Assembly: GCA_009617715.1 (NCBI GenBank)
Contig: VTFK01000077.1
Coordinates: 372,001 to 436,000, forward strand
Origin: Plectrocnemia conspersa
Taxonomy: Eukaryota; Arthropoda; Insecta; Trichoptera; Polycentropodidae
Direction: 5' to 3'
DNA length: 64,000 nt
Each line of letters begins with the position of its first letter. Positions within the stretch are counted from its first letter, which is position 1. The translations under genes and the position numbers were made by a program. Shown piece by piece: positions 23,745-35,974 of the stretch. The notes beneath the pieces were generated by a model. That model worked only from the letters and a program-made list of their open reading frames with translations. It searched no databases and was not told the origin of the DNA.

Positions 23745-24420
23745 AAAGCACCAGTCAATAAATATTTGAGTTTTGAATTTTACATTAATAATTATATATT
23801 TCATTAATAAGAATATTTACTTAATTTATAGGTACTGCTTTATTATACATTTTAATTATCTACGGGTACGATACTAGATTAATTAAAATCTGATTTCACT
23901 AATTAGCTATGGGATAAAAGTAGGGCCTCTTACAATAATGAAAGCATTAAATCACTACTCGAATGTTAAAGCTCAAATAACGCTGAAGGTATAATTATAA
24001 TTTTATAAGAATAATAATTTAATTAAGGTTAATAAATCTAATTTATATTAAAAAATAGCAATATTGCAAGTACATATTTGTTTTTGTGTATCTATTTCAG
24101 TATTTATGTAATCAATAATATTTAATGGAAATTAGGTTTCGAGATACGATAAATGAAGTTCGTAAGTCGAGGTACCACTTTACTAAAATATTTGCATAAA
24201 AAAACGCAATTTATGATTTGAAATAATCATAATACAGGTTTTTATTGTTTCTAGTATTGACACCAAATAGCTTTAAAAATATATTACAATAATATAATTA
24301 CGGTTTTTTGTTTCAATATTTTCAAACCAAAATCAACAACGATGTGGAGATAAAATAATCTCATTTAATTATTATGCTTTATGAGTTTCCACTCAGATAG
24401 AATGTGGTTAAAAACATATG
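23745..24420. other. AT-rich DNA with a possible pogo-like end
   Basis: No gene found. On the minus strand, just below 24,178, the sequence GTGGTACCTCGACTTACGAA resembles the terminal repeat of pogo/Tigger-type elements. No partner end was identified. Confidence 0.3.
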
Positions 24421-24439
24421 TGATGCAATGGGTAGGAAT

Positions 24440-25180
24440 GGCATAGAAAGTGTCAAACGTGGCTTACAAAATTCCGTTTGGGAAGGACAAGTAGTTCTTA
24501 AAAGTTTTAGTTAGGAAATTAAGGTTGCCATTGAAGCCATCCAAAATTAACAGTACTGGAGCTAGCACAAAAGCTCAACGTGTCACTTACAATAATTAAT
24601 AGATATTTAAAAAAATTATACCTCATAAATTGTATGAGAAAAACTTAACGCAGCGTATCTCAATATGCCAATAATTAATGATTCAAAAATAGAAAGATTT
24701 AATTTTGAGTCGTGTTGCTATTGGAGATGAGAAGTGGATTAATAATGTTAAAACTCGACGTGAAAGGCAGTGGTTGGACGTCAATCAACCCCTAAAAACA
24801 GGATAACACCCCAAAATATGTTGTGCATTTTGTAGGATAAGACGGGCATAATTAATCATAAATTAATGGATTGTGAGCAGACAATTACGAAAGATACATA
24901 GTAATCTAATGCCCTTGTAAATCAAAAAAGGTAATTTTGAAACAGAAAAAAATCAACGAACCTCTTCCTCACCCACTGTATTATTCAGACATTGCTCCAA
25001 ACGACTATTATCTTTTTAGCTGCAACAGTATTTAGGTGGAAAAGGGTATTTTACAACAAATTATATAAAAAACGATATTTAAGATTTTATTACTTCTAAT
25101 GCATTATTCTTCTGATTGGGCGTATAAAATTATTATTAACAAATACAGAATAATTGTAGAAAAAGATTATATAATTTATT
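24440..25180 (+). pseudogene. mariner transposase remnant 1
   Basis: Pieces in different frames align with mariner transposase in order: HKLYEKNLTQRISIC (about 24,625-24,670), AIGDEKWINN (about 24,716-24,745, the first catalytic Asp), QWLDVNQPLKT, and near 24,980-25,020 SDIAPNDYYLFS, which holds the third catalytic Asp. Many stops and frameshifts lie between them. The family's cut-and-paste reaction at TA sites needs an intact DD34D core, which this copy cannot make. Terminal repeats were not recognised. Confidence 0.75.
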
Positions 25181-25647
25181 AAATATATTTTACTTATTTA
25201 ACCTGCACCTTAAAAAAATATGAAAGACTTGTTCATATTTGTTTAAGGTATATGTATATGTAAGTATTGAGAAAGGTTAAAAGTCGTATTTACTAAGCAC
25301 TCTAACATGATTTATATAAAAAATAATAATGTATTTTCATGCTTTATATATGAGTTTTCTAGGAAAATAATTTACTGTAGTGGGTTTTGTTATCCGATTC
25401 GATGATTTGAGACATTATTATTTTAGAATTATATTGCCATATACAGTCAGTTGTTTGTGTTCATCGTATGTGCATGTGTCTGCCGTGCAATTAGCCAAGA
25501 TTGTGGTAACCAACCCCTTTGGAGGTGAAAACCGGCAGATATTTGCGCGTAAGTAGCACAATTTAATAAATAGTATAAATAGATTGATTAATATAATATA
25601 TAAATAGTATAAGATAGAAATAATTAGTATTGTTACATAAAAAAAAA

Positions 25648-26749
25648 ATGGCCGATAGCGGCGTGAATATAGCGGGCGTAATTACGCCAGAAAACAGAAT
25701 AAAAGAAATGGATGAATTAAAAACAAAATTAAATGTATTATTATCAAATGGTAATATTCTATCAAAAAAAAAAAAAAAAAAACCATTATAACTAATACAT
25801 TTGATATTATGTATAAACATTTATTAGATGTGTTAAAAAAAATAATAGGGACGATGTAAATAATAAAATGAAAATAATAACTCAATATTTGAGTTATTAA
25901 ATGAAGTTAGAAAAGATGTTTATAATATAAAGGATAAACTAAATTTAAATAACAACATTATAAAAAAAATAAAATGCAAAAAAGAAACATTATTCGGAAA
26001 TCGTAAAAAAAAAAGGAAAAGATATTGCGATAATTATACCTAAAAAAAATTTGCAAAATATAGAGCAGACAAAAAAGGATTGCAAAAATTTAATTAAACC
26101 AACAGAATTAGAAGTTGGAATACAAAATATAAGACCAATAAGCAAAGGAGGTATAATAATTACATGTGATAGTAAAGAAGATGCATCGAAAATTACGACA
26201 GATGCAGTAAAAAAAAACTAGGAGATAAATATAATATAAAAGTAGGAAATTTAAAAGAAACCAAAAAAAAAAAAAATAATTGGAATTTCTGAAGAATTAA
26301 AATATGATCAACTAAAAAAAGTGTATAATGAAACAAAACACATGTGTAGAAGAAAACAAATGCTATTTAGAAGTAAAATATATAAAAAAAAACAAATTTA
26401 ATAAGTATGATGCTATTATTGAAGTAGATGTTACGACATTTAAAAAAATATAATGGATGTAGGCAAATTAAATATTGAATGGGATAGGTGTAAAGTATAT
26501 GAAGACATATTCATATACCGTTGTTATAACTGTTATGGTTATAATCACAAAGCCAGTGAATGTAAAAAATAAAAAAAATTGTATAAAATGTGGTTCGGAA
26601 GAACATTTAATAAATCAATGCAACAAAAAAAAAAAAACTGTGTGAATTGCTGTAGAGCAAATAAATTACTAAATCTTAATTTGAATGTGGAACACAACTC
26701 CATGGATAGAAATTGTTCAATTTATAAAAGATACGAGCAATTACTATAA
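25648..26749 (+). pseudogene. LINE ORF1: nucleic-acid-binding CCHC protein, frameshifted
   Basis: Starts ATG at 25648 with MADSGVNIAGVITPEN, then a Lys-rich segment at a 19-base A run (25764-25782). After several frame changes the C-terminal part reads CYNCYGYNHKASEC and CIKCGSEEHLINQC, two CCHC knuckles with C-x2-C-x4-H-x4-C spacing, and then a third degenerate one ending HNSMDRNC. Stop at about 26,749. Three such knuckles are typical of Jockey-superfamily ORF1 proteins, which coat the element RNA. All obvious breaks coincide with poly-A runs or A-rich sequence. Confidence 0.75.
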
Positions 26750-26762
26750 TAAAATACAATAT

Positions 26763-27960
26763 AATATAGTATAGCAATTAAAAAAAAATCAAGTTCATAT
26801 GGGAAACAAGAATCAGTAACTGGGATATTAATCAATGCACAAGGTTATTTAAAACATAAAGAGGAAATAGAATTAATTACTGAAAAGGAATATCCAATAT
26901 TTTTAGGGTTAACTGAAACCCATATCACAAATGACATTGAAGAATTTGAACTAAATATTGGCAATTATAATATAATTAGATGTGATTCTAATTCCAGACA
27001 TACAGGAGGTGTTATACTGTATATTAGAAATGATATAAAATTCAATACTATATTTAAAAAAAATAATCAAGATAAGACATACTGGTCTATCACAGTTAAG
27101 ATTTTATTGAAAAAAAATTCCCATAATATTATGTATAGCATACAGATCTCCAAATAGTAATCCGAATTTATTCATAGAATTTATAAATAATATTGCAGAA
27201 TGGAGTTTTGATCAAATTTTGGATACTGTTTTAATTGGAGATTGGAATTTTAATTGGAACAAATGTGAAGATTTTTACACAGCAAAATTAGAAAAAATAT
27301 CAAATATATTTGGTTTAAGACAATGTGTCAAAGAAAATACAAGGACTAATAATAGATCGAGCACATTAATAGATTTAGTATTTACCAACAACAAAAAAAA
27401 AATTTATTGTGAAGTAAAATCAACTCCAAGAATAACTGACCATTCAATTGTATATATTTATATAGAAAAACATAATGAACTTAAGTTTAAAAAAACAAAA
27501 AAAATTGATATAATTAAAAAAATTAATTTTAATAAATTAAGATTAGAATTACAAAAATGTGACTGGAATGTAGATAATATGGATGTTAATAGGATATGGA
27601 ACAAAATTTATAAGAATATAGTAGATTGTAAAACAAAAAAAGTCAATATAATTTTAAAAAAGGAATATCGTTACAACCCAAAACCGTGGTTTAATGATGA
27701 TGTTAAAAATGCTATAAAGAAAAGAGATGAGTCATACAAAATTTTTTCAAATATTAAAAAACAGAACAAATAGAATATAAAGTCTTTAATGAAAATGGAA
27801 AACATACACACAATGTAGAAATATGGCAGTCAAAGTATTAAGAATGGCTAAAAAAGAAATGGTATGAAAAAAAATTGATAGATGAAATACAAAATGATCC
27901 AAATAAGATGTGGAAATCAATAAAACAATTAATTAATCCAACTCAGAAAAAAACGACATA
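26763..27960 (+). pseudogene. LINE ORF2, endonuclease part, frameshifted
   Basis: An apurinic-type endonuclease domain. INAQGYLKHKEEIELI, then FLGLTETHI (catalytic Glu), then HTGGVILYIRNDI. After the A run at 27110-27117 the frame resumes with CIAYRSPNSNPN, VLIGDWNFN (GDxN motif), STLIDLVFTN, and ITDHSIV (SDH-type motif). These are the expected blocks in the expected order. This domain nicks target DNA to prime reverse transcription. Breaks at 27110-27117, 27756-27761, 27799-27802, about 27850-27859 and 27947-27953 are each repaired in frame by one A more or less. Confidence 0.8.
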
Positions 27961-27967
27961 ATAAAAA

Positions 27968-29680
27968 ATGGAAATTAATGGAAATATATATCAAGATCCT
28001 TATATAATGGCAGAAAAGATGAATACATATTACATTGAGAGCATAGAAGAAATTGTAAATTCAATACCAAGGATTAGTAATTTAGTACAATATAATAATA
28101 AAACATTAATTGTAAAATTTAGTAAATTTAAATCAGTATCATTAGATGAAATTCATAACATAATATGTAAATTTAAAAAAAGGAACTAGTACTGATGAAC
28201 TAGATATAAATATAATTAAAGAAACATGGGAAATAATAGGAACTAAATTAAATTATTTAATAAATAAAGCACTCTCATTAGGAGAAATGCCTGAAAATTT
28301 AAAGATTGCTACTATTGTACCTATACCTAAAATAAAAAATAGTAAAAAAGTTGAAGAAATGAGACCAATCAACATGCTACCGTGTATAGAAAAATAATAG
28401 AAGAAGTAGTAATCAAACAATTAAAGGAATTTATTACTTCTCAAAACATAATATGTGAACAACAATCGGGATTCAGAGAAAAGCATTCCACTGAAACTGC
28501 ATTACAAGTAGTGATAAATGATTGGCTGTTGGCTAAGGATACAAACAAAATCATTGGAGCAGTTTTCTTGGATTTCAAGAGAGCCTTCGAAACAATAGAC
28601 AGAGAAATAATGTTGAAGAAATTGGAGAGTATAGGTATAAGTGATATAGTTTTGAGATGGTTTAATAATTACTTATATAAAAGAAAACAAAAAGTTAAGA
28701 TAAATAATGTATGTTCTGAAGAGAGGTTAGTGTATTATGGAGTACCACAAGGGTCTAAATTGGGACCATTGTTGTTTGTTTTATATATAAATGATATAGT
28801 TAATAACGTAAAAAAAATGTAAAGTTCATCTATTTATGGATGACACATTGATCTATTGCATGGGTGATAACATTGAAGAAGTTGTGAGTAATTTGAATGA
28901 TGAATTAGGTGTGTTAGAGATATGGTTAAAGAATAATGTACTTAAATTAAATGAGAATAAAACTAAATGTATGTTTATTAATTATAAAAATGTGTTAGAT
29001 GATAGTACCAAAATAGTAATAAATAACTCTAATATAGAAATAGTGGATAATATAAAATATTTAGGAGTAATTGTTGATACAAAATTAAACTTTAAAGAAC
29101 ATTGTAATTACATATTAAAAAAAAAATTAGTAGAAAAAATAGGTTTATTATCTAGATTAAGAAATATATTAAGTATAAATACAAAAAAAAATTAATTTAT
29201 TAATAGTATAATATTGCCCCATTTTAATTATTGTGCAACACTTTTAAATATGTTGAATAAATTAGATAAACAAATGTTGCAAAAAATTACAAAATAGGGC
29301 AATGAGAGTAATCTTAAATAAAAATAGATTAACTAATTGTAAAAGTATGATTGATAGATTAGAATGGTTGAATGTTCAAGAAATATTGAGTATGAATGTT
29401 TTAGTATTTATATATAAGTTAGAAAATAATATGTTACCACACTATTTTAATAAGTATTTAATAAGAAATAAAGATGTACATAAATATAATACTAGAAATA
29501 AAGAAAATTTAAAAAAATAATTAAGTATAAGAAAACGAGTACGGCTAGGGGAATTATGTACGGAGGTTTTAATTTATATAATAGTCTTCCAAGAGAAACT
29601 GAAACAGCAAAAAAAATATAACGGGTTTTATAAATGGAATAAAAAAACACCTTCGTACATATAGAAATAAAATATTATAA
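27968..29680 (+). pseudogene. LINE ORF2, reverse transcriptase part, frameshifted
   Basis: Continues ORF2. RT blocks in order: IATIVPIPKIKNSKK and MRPINMLP (about 28,305-28,385), GFREKHSTETAL, AVFLDFKRAFETIDR (motif A Asp), GVPQGSKLGPLLFVLYINDI, FMDDTLIYC (motif C; FADD is usual, but both Asp are kept), KYLGVIVDTKLNF. The C-terminal region holds DRLEWLNVQEIL and STARGIMYGG, and the stop is at 29678-29680. Frame changes at A runs 28175-28181, 28390-28394, 28810-28817, 29281-29286, 29511-29517, 29609-29616 and 29641-29647. The region at 29183-29195 needs more than one change or holds a true stop. Confidence 0.85.
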
Positions 29681-29824
29681 TATTAAGTCTTTATTATTGT
29701 ATATTTTTTCTTTCTGTTATGTATTTTTTATATATTGTTATATATGTTTACTAAATTTGTTAGATGTAAAGATTAGCTATTAAGCTAAATAAATTAATAA
29801 AATAAATAAATAAAATAAATATAT

Positions 29825-31010
29825 GTATTATTGTTAAATATTATATAAAATATCTATGAGCAGATGTCAGAAAATGTCTGTAGATAAATATTAGAAAATG
29901 TCTATACAATCACCTAAAAATGTTTATAATGCTAAAAAACATGTTTGCTGTTAAGCTGGGAATCAAAAATATATATTTTGTACAATAATAATATCTTATA
30001 TTATTTGTACATATATAATAATTAATCTCTAAAATAAATGCAAAAAAATGTCTATAAGGTAATAAAATAATTTTGAAAGTTTTGTTGAAAATTTGTTATT
30101 TGATGCAAAATTACTTTGTCTTAAATAAGAATACAAAATAAATTTGATTTGGCGACTTAAATTTCGTTGTACATAAATCTGGTATCGTATTTTCAAGAAC
30201 AATTAATCAACGACCAAAAATGGGATGTGTTTTAATTAAATTTTATGTATAAACAAAAACATGTACAAGCGAAAGCTTTTAAATTAATACATACGCAAAA
30301 TAAATACTATATGTACATAATACGAGAAAGCAAATTTGCCAAATTAGATCCGTCACGATTGTATAATTAATGTGCCCAATGAAACACTGTTCTGGAAGTG
30401 TAATATTATTTGATTTATATATACGTATAGCTATAACATTTTCATACATTCCTAGAGCAAAAAGTTATTATGAGTTCATCAAGCGTTAAATTGAATTGTG
30501 CGAAAATTTCAAATTAAAACTTTGTAAAAGCGAATGGTCTAGAACGCGACGATAAGAAGTTCGGTCCAACGCGATTAAAATATTGCCAAATTTATTAGCG
30601 CGAATGGGGTTAATTTGCATAATGCACGATTTTTCGCCAACAACCAGAGAGCGTATATTATTTTTCTAAAAAATAAAATAATAAATATATAGATATAATT
30701 TGGCACCGTAACGACACCAGCAAGGACAATAACGGCCTGCAGAGGGGAAGTTAATGGAGGGCGAGTGTCTCGGCAGTAAATATGTGTAGTAAAAATGTAC
30801 GAAATTCAGGTTTCGCGGGAGAGTTTAGAGTAACCGCGGGAGCGGTGGTAAAATTTTTGCGGATAAACAAAAGGCTTTTGTGCGAAACGTGGCGGCACGA
30901 GAGCTTTTTTTGTCGCGAGCGGTTTTGCATACAGAAACGGATGACAAAAACGACGTTTACACGGATACGATTTTTTTGCTAGTGCAGAATAGCCGAGAAA
31001 ACTCGCACGG
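29825..31010. other. No gene; lower-AT patch at the end
   Basis: 29,870-29,960 contains loose repeats of an AAAATGTCT motif. About 30,530-31,010 is less AT-rich and includes TTAATTTGCATAATG, with an octamer ATTTGCAT at 30613-30620. This patch is a candidate regulatory sequence. No coding frame with domain content. Confidence 0.35.
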
Positions 31011-31014
31011 TTAA

Positions 31015-33145
31015 GGCGTCAAGCTGTGTTTTTTTTAATTAAGGATTTATAACAGTCACCAAGTGAGAAAATTGTTTTCCAATAATAACATTACTTGCGA
31101 AAATATGAGGCACGCACGGTCGTTTAACGATTTTTGGGTCACATAAATGCAAGGAGGTAGCGCATTACTGGTAGATACAGACTGTCTAAATCTACTGGTA
31201 CTACTAGAATAATTATCCTTTTAAACCTCGTGTATTTATTAAAAAAATTGTGATATTAAATATATTCATATATGCCACGCATAAAAATAACAGTCAAAAT
31301 GCACATAAATACATATAAATGTGAACGGGAAAAGGTTTATTGCTATTTTTAAGCTTGGCTATTTTTAACAGTAAAATTCACATAACGCCTTATCTAACAG
31401 TCTCGAGCCTCTTTTTTAGATCCTTAGAGGAACCAAATATCCTATTACAGGCTCGGAAGCGGCAATTCTCAGTTTATGGTGCTAGATCTTGCAGCTATAA
31501 AAATATTCATAAAAATCGATACATCGTAAAGGATTCCAGAGGGAGCCTAAGATTTATGAAATTCAAGCCTTAAAATCTGCAATGTATGTATGTAATATAT
31601 TTGCGAATTTTGATTTATGCATCACACAACACGATGTATTACCGAGGCTTTGTATTTGCATGAAATATTTATTCCGCGCATTTTCTTATTTATTTAACTG
31701 CCGACGAAATGCCACCGTCAACATTGGTTCATTATATTATAATAACAGTAAATCGCCTCAAGATACAAGGATCATAAGGTCGTTCTGTTCTTTATTCATT
31801 GCTTTCTTAATTAACAAAATAAATTACATTTTCCCCTCATTAAGCTCCATTTTTTATCACAATAACGTAATCAAAGGTTATTCAATTTGCATGACTAATT
31901 CAGGTCCTCGTTCAAGATATTTCGTTTTTAATTAGAAAACTCGGATCTGATTAAACTCAGCGCATTATCTGGGAAAAACGAACATGAGCCAAGGCCAAGA
32001 TTTATGTCGTAAGTTTAGAATTTGTTCCGTTTCAATACACGGGAATAATGCGCACGTTAACGTATTCCAAAACTTTCGCTTTCCATTTTTAGTCCCCTTT
32101 GTGTGTACTTTTTTTCTACTTTTTCTCAATAGTTGAAGGAGGCCTCGGATAAGGCATTAAAAATGAATTAACCTTTTTTATGCGACCGTCCTTTCGCTCG
32201 CCCCCTAAATCCTGCACTTCAGACCCCATTTTTTTATAATCCGTATAAAAATGCGCCTTTCAATTTATACTACCACTATACATAGTTTAATATTTTTATT
32301 CTCATTCCGTATAATTTAAACCGAAAGTTTTTTTTATAAAATGGATTAAGTTTAGTATCTTAAATATAAGAATCCTTAAGCTATAATTTCATATAGTATA
32401 AAAATTCCGGGAGTTAGATAACTCATACGAGAGTTGGAAATATAATTTTCTTTTGAATTTTCCGTGCCAATTCCGAAAATATAAATAGTGCACTGTGGCT
32501 GTATATAAAGAATAAATGCTGTTGTCATAAAAAAGTATTAAGAAAAGTAACATCTAATCACAGAAAAAATCTTACATAAAAATATCGACCAATGCATTAA
32601 AATGTTAATCAATAAATTGCTTAAACGGTTATTCACACTTTAAAGTTATACGATCGTATTTTTTTCTAGACTCGGATATACAATACCTTTTGATATTATT
32701 ATTTACATGGATAAACTATAATTAGTAATCCATGTAACCTACCTATGTGCGATAAAAAATAAGACAAGGTTATCTACATTGCGATATATTATATGTTAGT
32801 ATCATATTAGAGACTAATTTTTGTATTCCAATATTAAAAAAGTAGTACTTGAAATTTATCAAATATACATTAGTGATGACATAATATATAGTCATTTTGT
32901 GGTTATATGCGATATAAAAGACATGCGTAACAATGAAAGTCTAAAAAATTAATAGATAATATAAAGAATCACAAATGACTGCTTATATTGATTATTATAA
33001 TTGTTAATAAATCCGGGCATTATACTATGTACATTATTTTTATTAATATATATGTTTTATAAATCTTATTTTAATGCTTATTATTATTCTTAAAAAATAT
33101 AATATTATTAATGAAACATGAATATATTTTTTTAGATATGTTTTT
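31015..33145. other. No gene recognised
   Basis: Open frames of 77 and 117 codons at 31,340-31,935 show no recognisable domain and probably reflect lower AT content. The interval 31,300-32,300 is moderately less AT-rich; the rest is AT-rich. Confidence 0.35.
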
Positions 33146-33149
33146 CCTT

Positions 33150-33321
33150 AATTTTCGTGTAGCAATTAATAATCAGAGAACGTTTAAAATTTATGACAAT
33201 TTATTTTCAGGATATAATTGTTCTTTGTAAAGCAATACATTTCAAACTGAGACAGTTTTGATTGACCGTAATGAGAAATTGTGAGTTTCGCTACTAAGCT
33301 GGAAAACTGCAGTGCAATTTT
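33150..33321 (+). repeat. Diverged direct repeat, copy 1
   Basis: Begins ATTTTCGTGTAGCAATTAAT and ends GCAGTGCAAT. It aligns along its length with 35774-35967. The two copies bracket the LINE copy B and the inverted SINE. There are no terminal inverted repeats and no reading frame is conserved. Confidence 0.7.
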
Positions 33322-33908
33322 AATTCGACTTTTGCCAGGATCACCCATAATCGTTGCATTGCAATAGCCTGCACAAGATAGAGTTTTATATACTAATGTT
33401 TTTTTCTTGCATATGCAAAGAAATGACATTTTAGCGACATGCTCAAAAAGGAACAGATAATAAAACATCAGCGATGCCGAAAACATTTAACGCTGTAAAG
33501 CGGACTTGAATGCAATTCAAGACATATATAAAGAACCATTCTCCATACAACTAAATTTTTATAAATAATTAAATGTCTAATAAGATATTTATAAAACAAA
33601 AATTAAGTGTCCAGTATGATCAATTATTCAATGGAGAATAAGGCCGTTGATCTCCTCCCACTTCCCACTTGGATTACACGAGAGTTCAGCCCAAACTTGA
33701 ATCCATGCATTACGACACAATCTATGACGTCCTGAGAGAAGCAGCCGCTTTCATTTCGATCGTCAAATAAGGCCCAGCCAAGCAGCCGCTTTGAATCTCC
33801 AAAAATTAAAGTCGATATTCGAGAGTTTTTATTGTATTAAATTAATTTTATTTGCAAATTAGTAATATTTTAAAAATCTTTTGTTGTAACCCAACAGGGG
33901 TAAGCTAA

Positions 33909-34880
33909 ATTACATTAATGTATTGCATAGGTGATAACATTAAAGAAATTGTAAATAATTTAAATAATGAATTAAGTATATTAGAAATATGGTTAAAGAA
34001 TAATGTACTTAAATTAAATGAGAATAAAACTAAATGTATGTTTTTAATTATAAAAAATGTGTTAGATAATAGTACCAAAATAGTAATAAATAACTCTAGT
34101 ATAGAAATAGTGGATAATATAAAAATTTAGGAGTAATTGTTGATACAAAATTAAATTTTAAAGAACATTGTAATTACATATTAAAAAAAAAATTATGAAA
34201 AATAGGTTTATTATCTAGATTAGAAATATATTAATATAAATACAAAAATGGTTACAATAGTATAATATTGCCCCATTTTAATTATTGTGCAACACTATTA
34301 AACATGTTAAATAAATTAAATAAACAAATGTTGCAAAAAATTACAAAATAGGACAATGATAGTAATTTTAAATAAAAAATAGATTAACTAATTGTAAAAG
34401 TATGATTGATAGATTAGAATGGTTGAATGTTCAAGAAATATTGAGTATGAATGTTTTTTTTTATTTATATATAAGTTAAAATAATATATTACAAAAAATA
34501 TTTTAATAAGTATTTAATAAGAAATAAAGATGTACATAAATATAATACTAGAAATAGAGAAAATTTAAAGAAAATTAAGTATAAAAAAAACGAGTACGGC
34601 TAGGGGAATTATGTACGGAGGTTTTGATTTATATAATAGTCTTCCAAGAGAAACTGAAACAGCAAAAAAATATAACGGGTTTCATAAATGGAAAAAAAAA
34701 AACACCTTCGTACATATAGAAATAAATTATAATATTAAGACTTTTTATTATTGTTTTTTTTCATTTTTTCTTTCTGTTATGTATTTTTTATATATTTTTA
34801 TATATGTTTACTAAAATTGTTAGATGTAAAGATTAGCTATTAAGCTAAATAAATTAATAAAATAAAAAATAATAATAAAT
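33909..34880 (+). mobile_element. Jockey-type LINE copy B, 5'-truncated
   Basis: Corresponds to 28,843-29,815 of copy A with scattered substitutions and small indels. It starts within motif C of the RT at IYCIGDNIKEIVNNLNN, contains EIWLKNNVLKLNENK, and ends with the same hairpin and an AATA-rich tail. The length is almost the same as the matching part of copy A. The many small deletions make it inactive. Truncation at the 5' end is the usual outcome of target-primed reverse transcription. Confidence 0.85.
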
Positions 34881-35133
34881 GTGTTATAATGAAGTAAATC
34901 TGTACCAACTAGGTAAGTTAATCAGACATAATGAAGTATTAAGCACCAGACTGAAAGTCTGGGAATCAGTAACATCTAAATTATTTTTATAATCAATAGG
35001 TGTCATTGCAACTAAGGCCGGTTTTTAATAATAGCGCAATTTTATAAATAAAAACTCGAGTCTCACTGCCGAGGCTCGATCCTGCAACCTCTAAATTACT
35101 AGTCTGAGACATTATGGACTGCGCTATTTGTCT
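34879..35133 (-). mobile_element. tRNA-derived SINE, reverse copy
   Basis: Read on the minus strand it begins near 35,133 with AATAGCGCAGTCC (A box), then CTCAGACTAGTAA, then GGATCGAGCC (B box with one change from GGTTCGAGCC). The body matches the plus-strand copy at 60,218-60,554, sharing for example GTTGGTACAGATTT. Its 3' end abuts the tail of LINE copy B in the opposite orientation, and it appears truncated or diverged there. Confidence 0.75.
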
Positions 35134-35773
35134 TTAGTAATATAGTATATAAGTACCTATGTATTTACACACGTGTTGTCGTTCAACATATGTATTTGGC
35201 TTTAATTTAATGTTATAGATTTAAATAAGAACACTCAAACTAGAAAGATGCGCTAAAGGACATATGGAAGCTTTATACTATTTCTGGTAACTGTGAATAG
35301 CTATAATTTTTTTATTCCTATTATTCGCCCGTTGTTTTAACTGTTTGTTATTCGAATATTTGGCCAATTATTTGTATTTATTCAATTGATATACATTCAA
35401 ATGATCCTGAATATTTTTTTTTTGTAAATGATCCTCCATTTAGTTTGATTATTGAATTAAAATATAAATAAGTTATATGACATTGTTAGATTAGAAATAT
35501 TTTTGTAGGTATGCTTGAAAGAAGGTTGGTTAAAAATATATATCGATGGCCTAATTTCATTCCAGACACGAGTATATAACATATTACGGTCGCTCTTTTA
35601 AGATCAGACGAATAAAAGGACAAAAAATACATTTATACGCATAAAAAAATTATAGCATGGAAAGAATTTTTTAGGATCTGAAACAAATAATATTAAAATT
35701 CATTATCGACCTTCGTTGAAGGGTCACGGGTGGACGTATTTTAAAAGAGCCATAAACGTCGCAATCTGAATGT

Positions 35774-35967
35774 AATTTTCGCGTAGCAATTAATATTCAG
35801 AGCTCGTTGCGAATTTATGACAATTTCTTTTCGGGATATTGTTGTAATTTGTAGAGAATAAAGCGACAAATTTCAAACTGAGACCGTTTCGTTTGACCGC
35901 AACGAGAAATTATAAAGTTTCCGGTACGAGTTTCGCTACTAAGCTGGCAAACTGCAATGCAATGCTA
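35774..35967 (+). repeat. Diverged direct repeat, copy 2
   Basis: Begins AATTTTCGCGTAGCAATTAA, includes TTTCGCTACTAAGCTGGCAA and ends GCAATGCAAT. It matches 33150-33321 with an extra short insertion. This copy is less AT-rich than copy 1. Confidence 0.7.
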
Positions 35968-35974
35968 AAATGCC

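Larger units (their letters stand above)
25444..29820 (+). mobile_element. Near full-length Jockey-type LINE (copy A)
   Basis: A non-LTR retrotransposon. It has a less AT-rich leader (about 25,444-25,647, beginning CAGTCAGTT), ORF1, ORF2 with endonuclease and reverse transcriptase, and a 3' UTR. The 3' UTR holds a TTAGCT-ATTA-AGCTAA hairpin (about 29,773-29,788) and an AAATAAATAAAATAAAT tail. The plus strand is strikingly A-rich. Almost every break in the two frames lies in a run of A. The 5' end is inferred from the composition change; no target duplication was found. Other copies are at 12.1 (reverse), 33.9 and 53.7 kb. Confidence 0.85.

Noticed and set aside
31340..31935. Two consecutive frames of 77 and 117 codons as a host gene
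   Set aside because: No domain, no splice-site pattern linking them, and composition typical of lower-AT noncoding DNA in this window.
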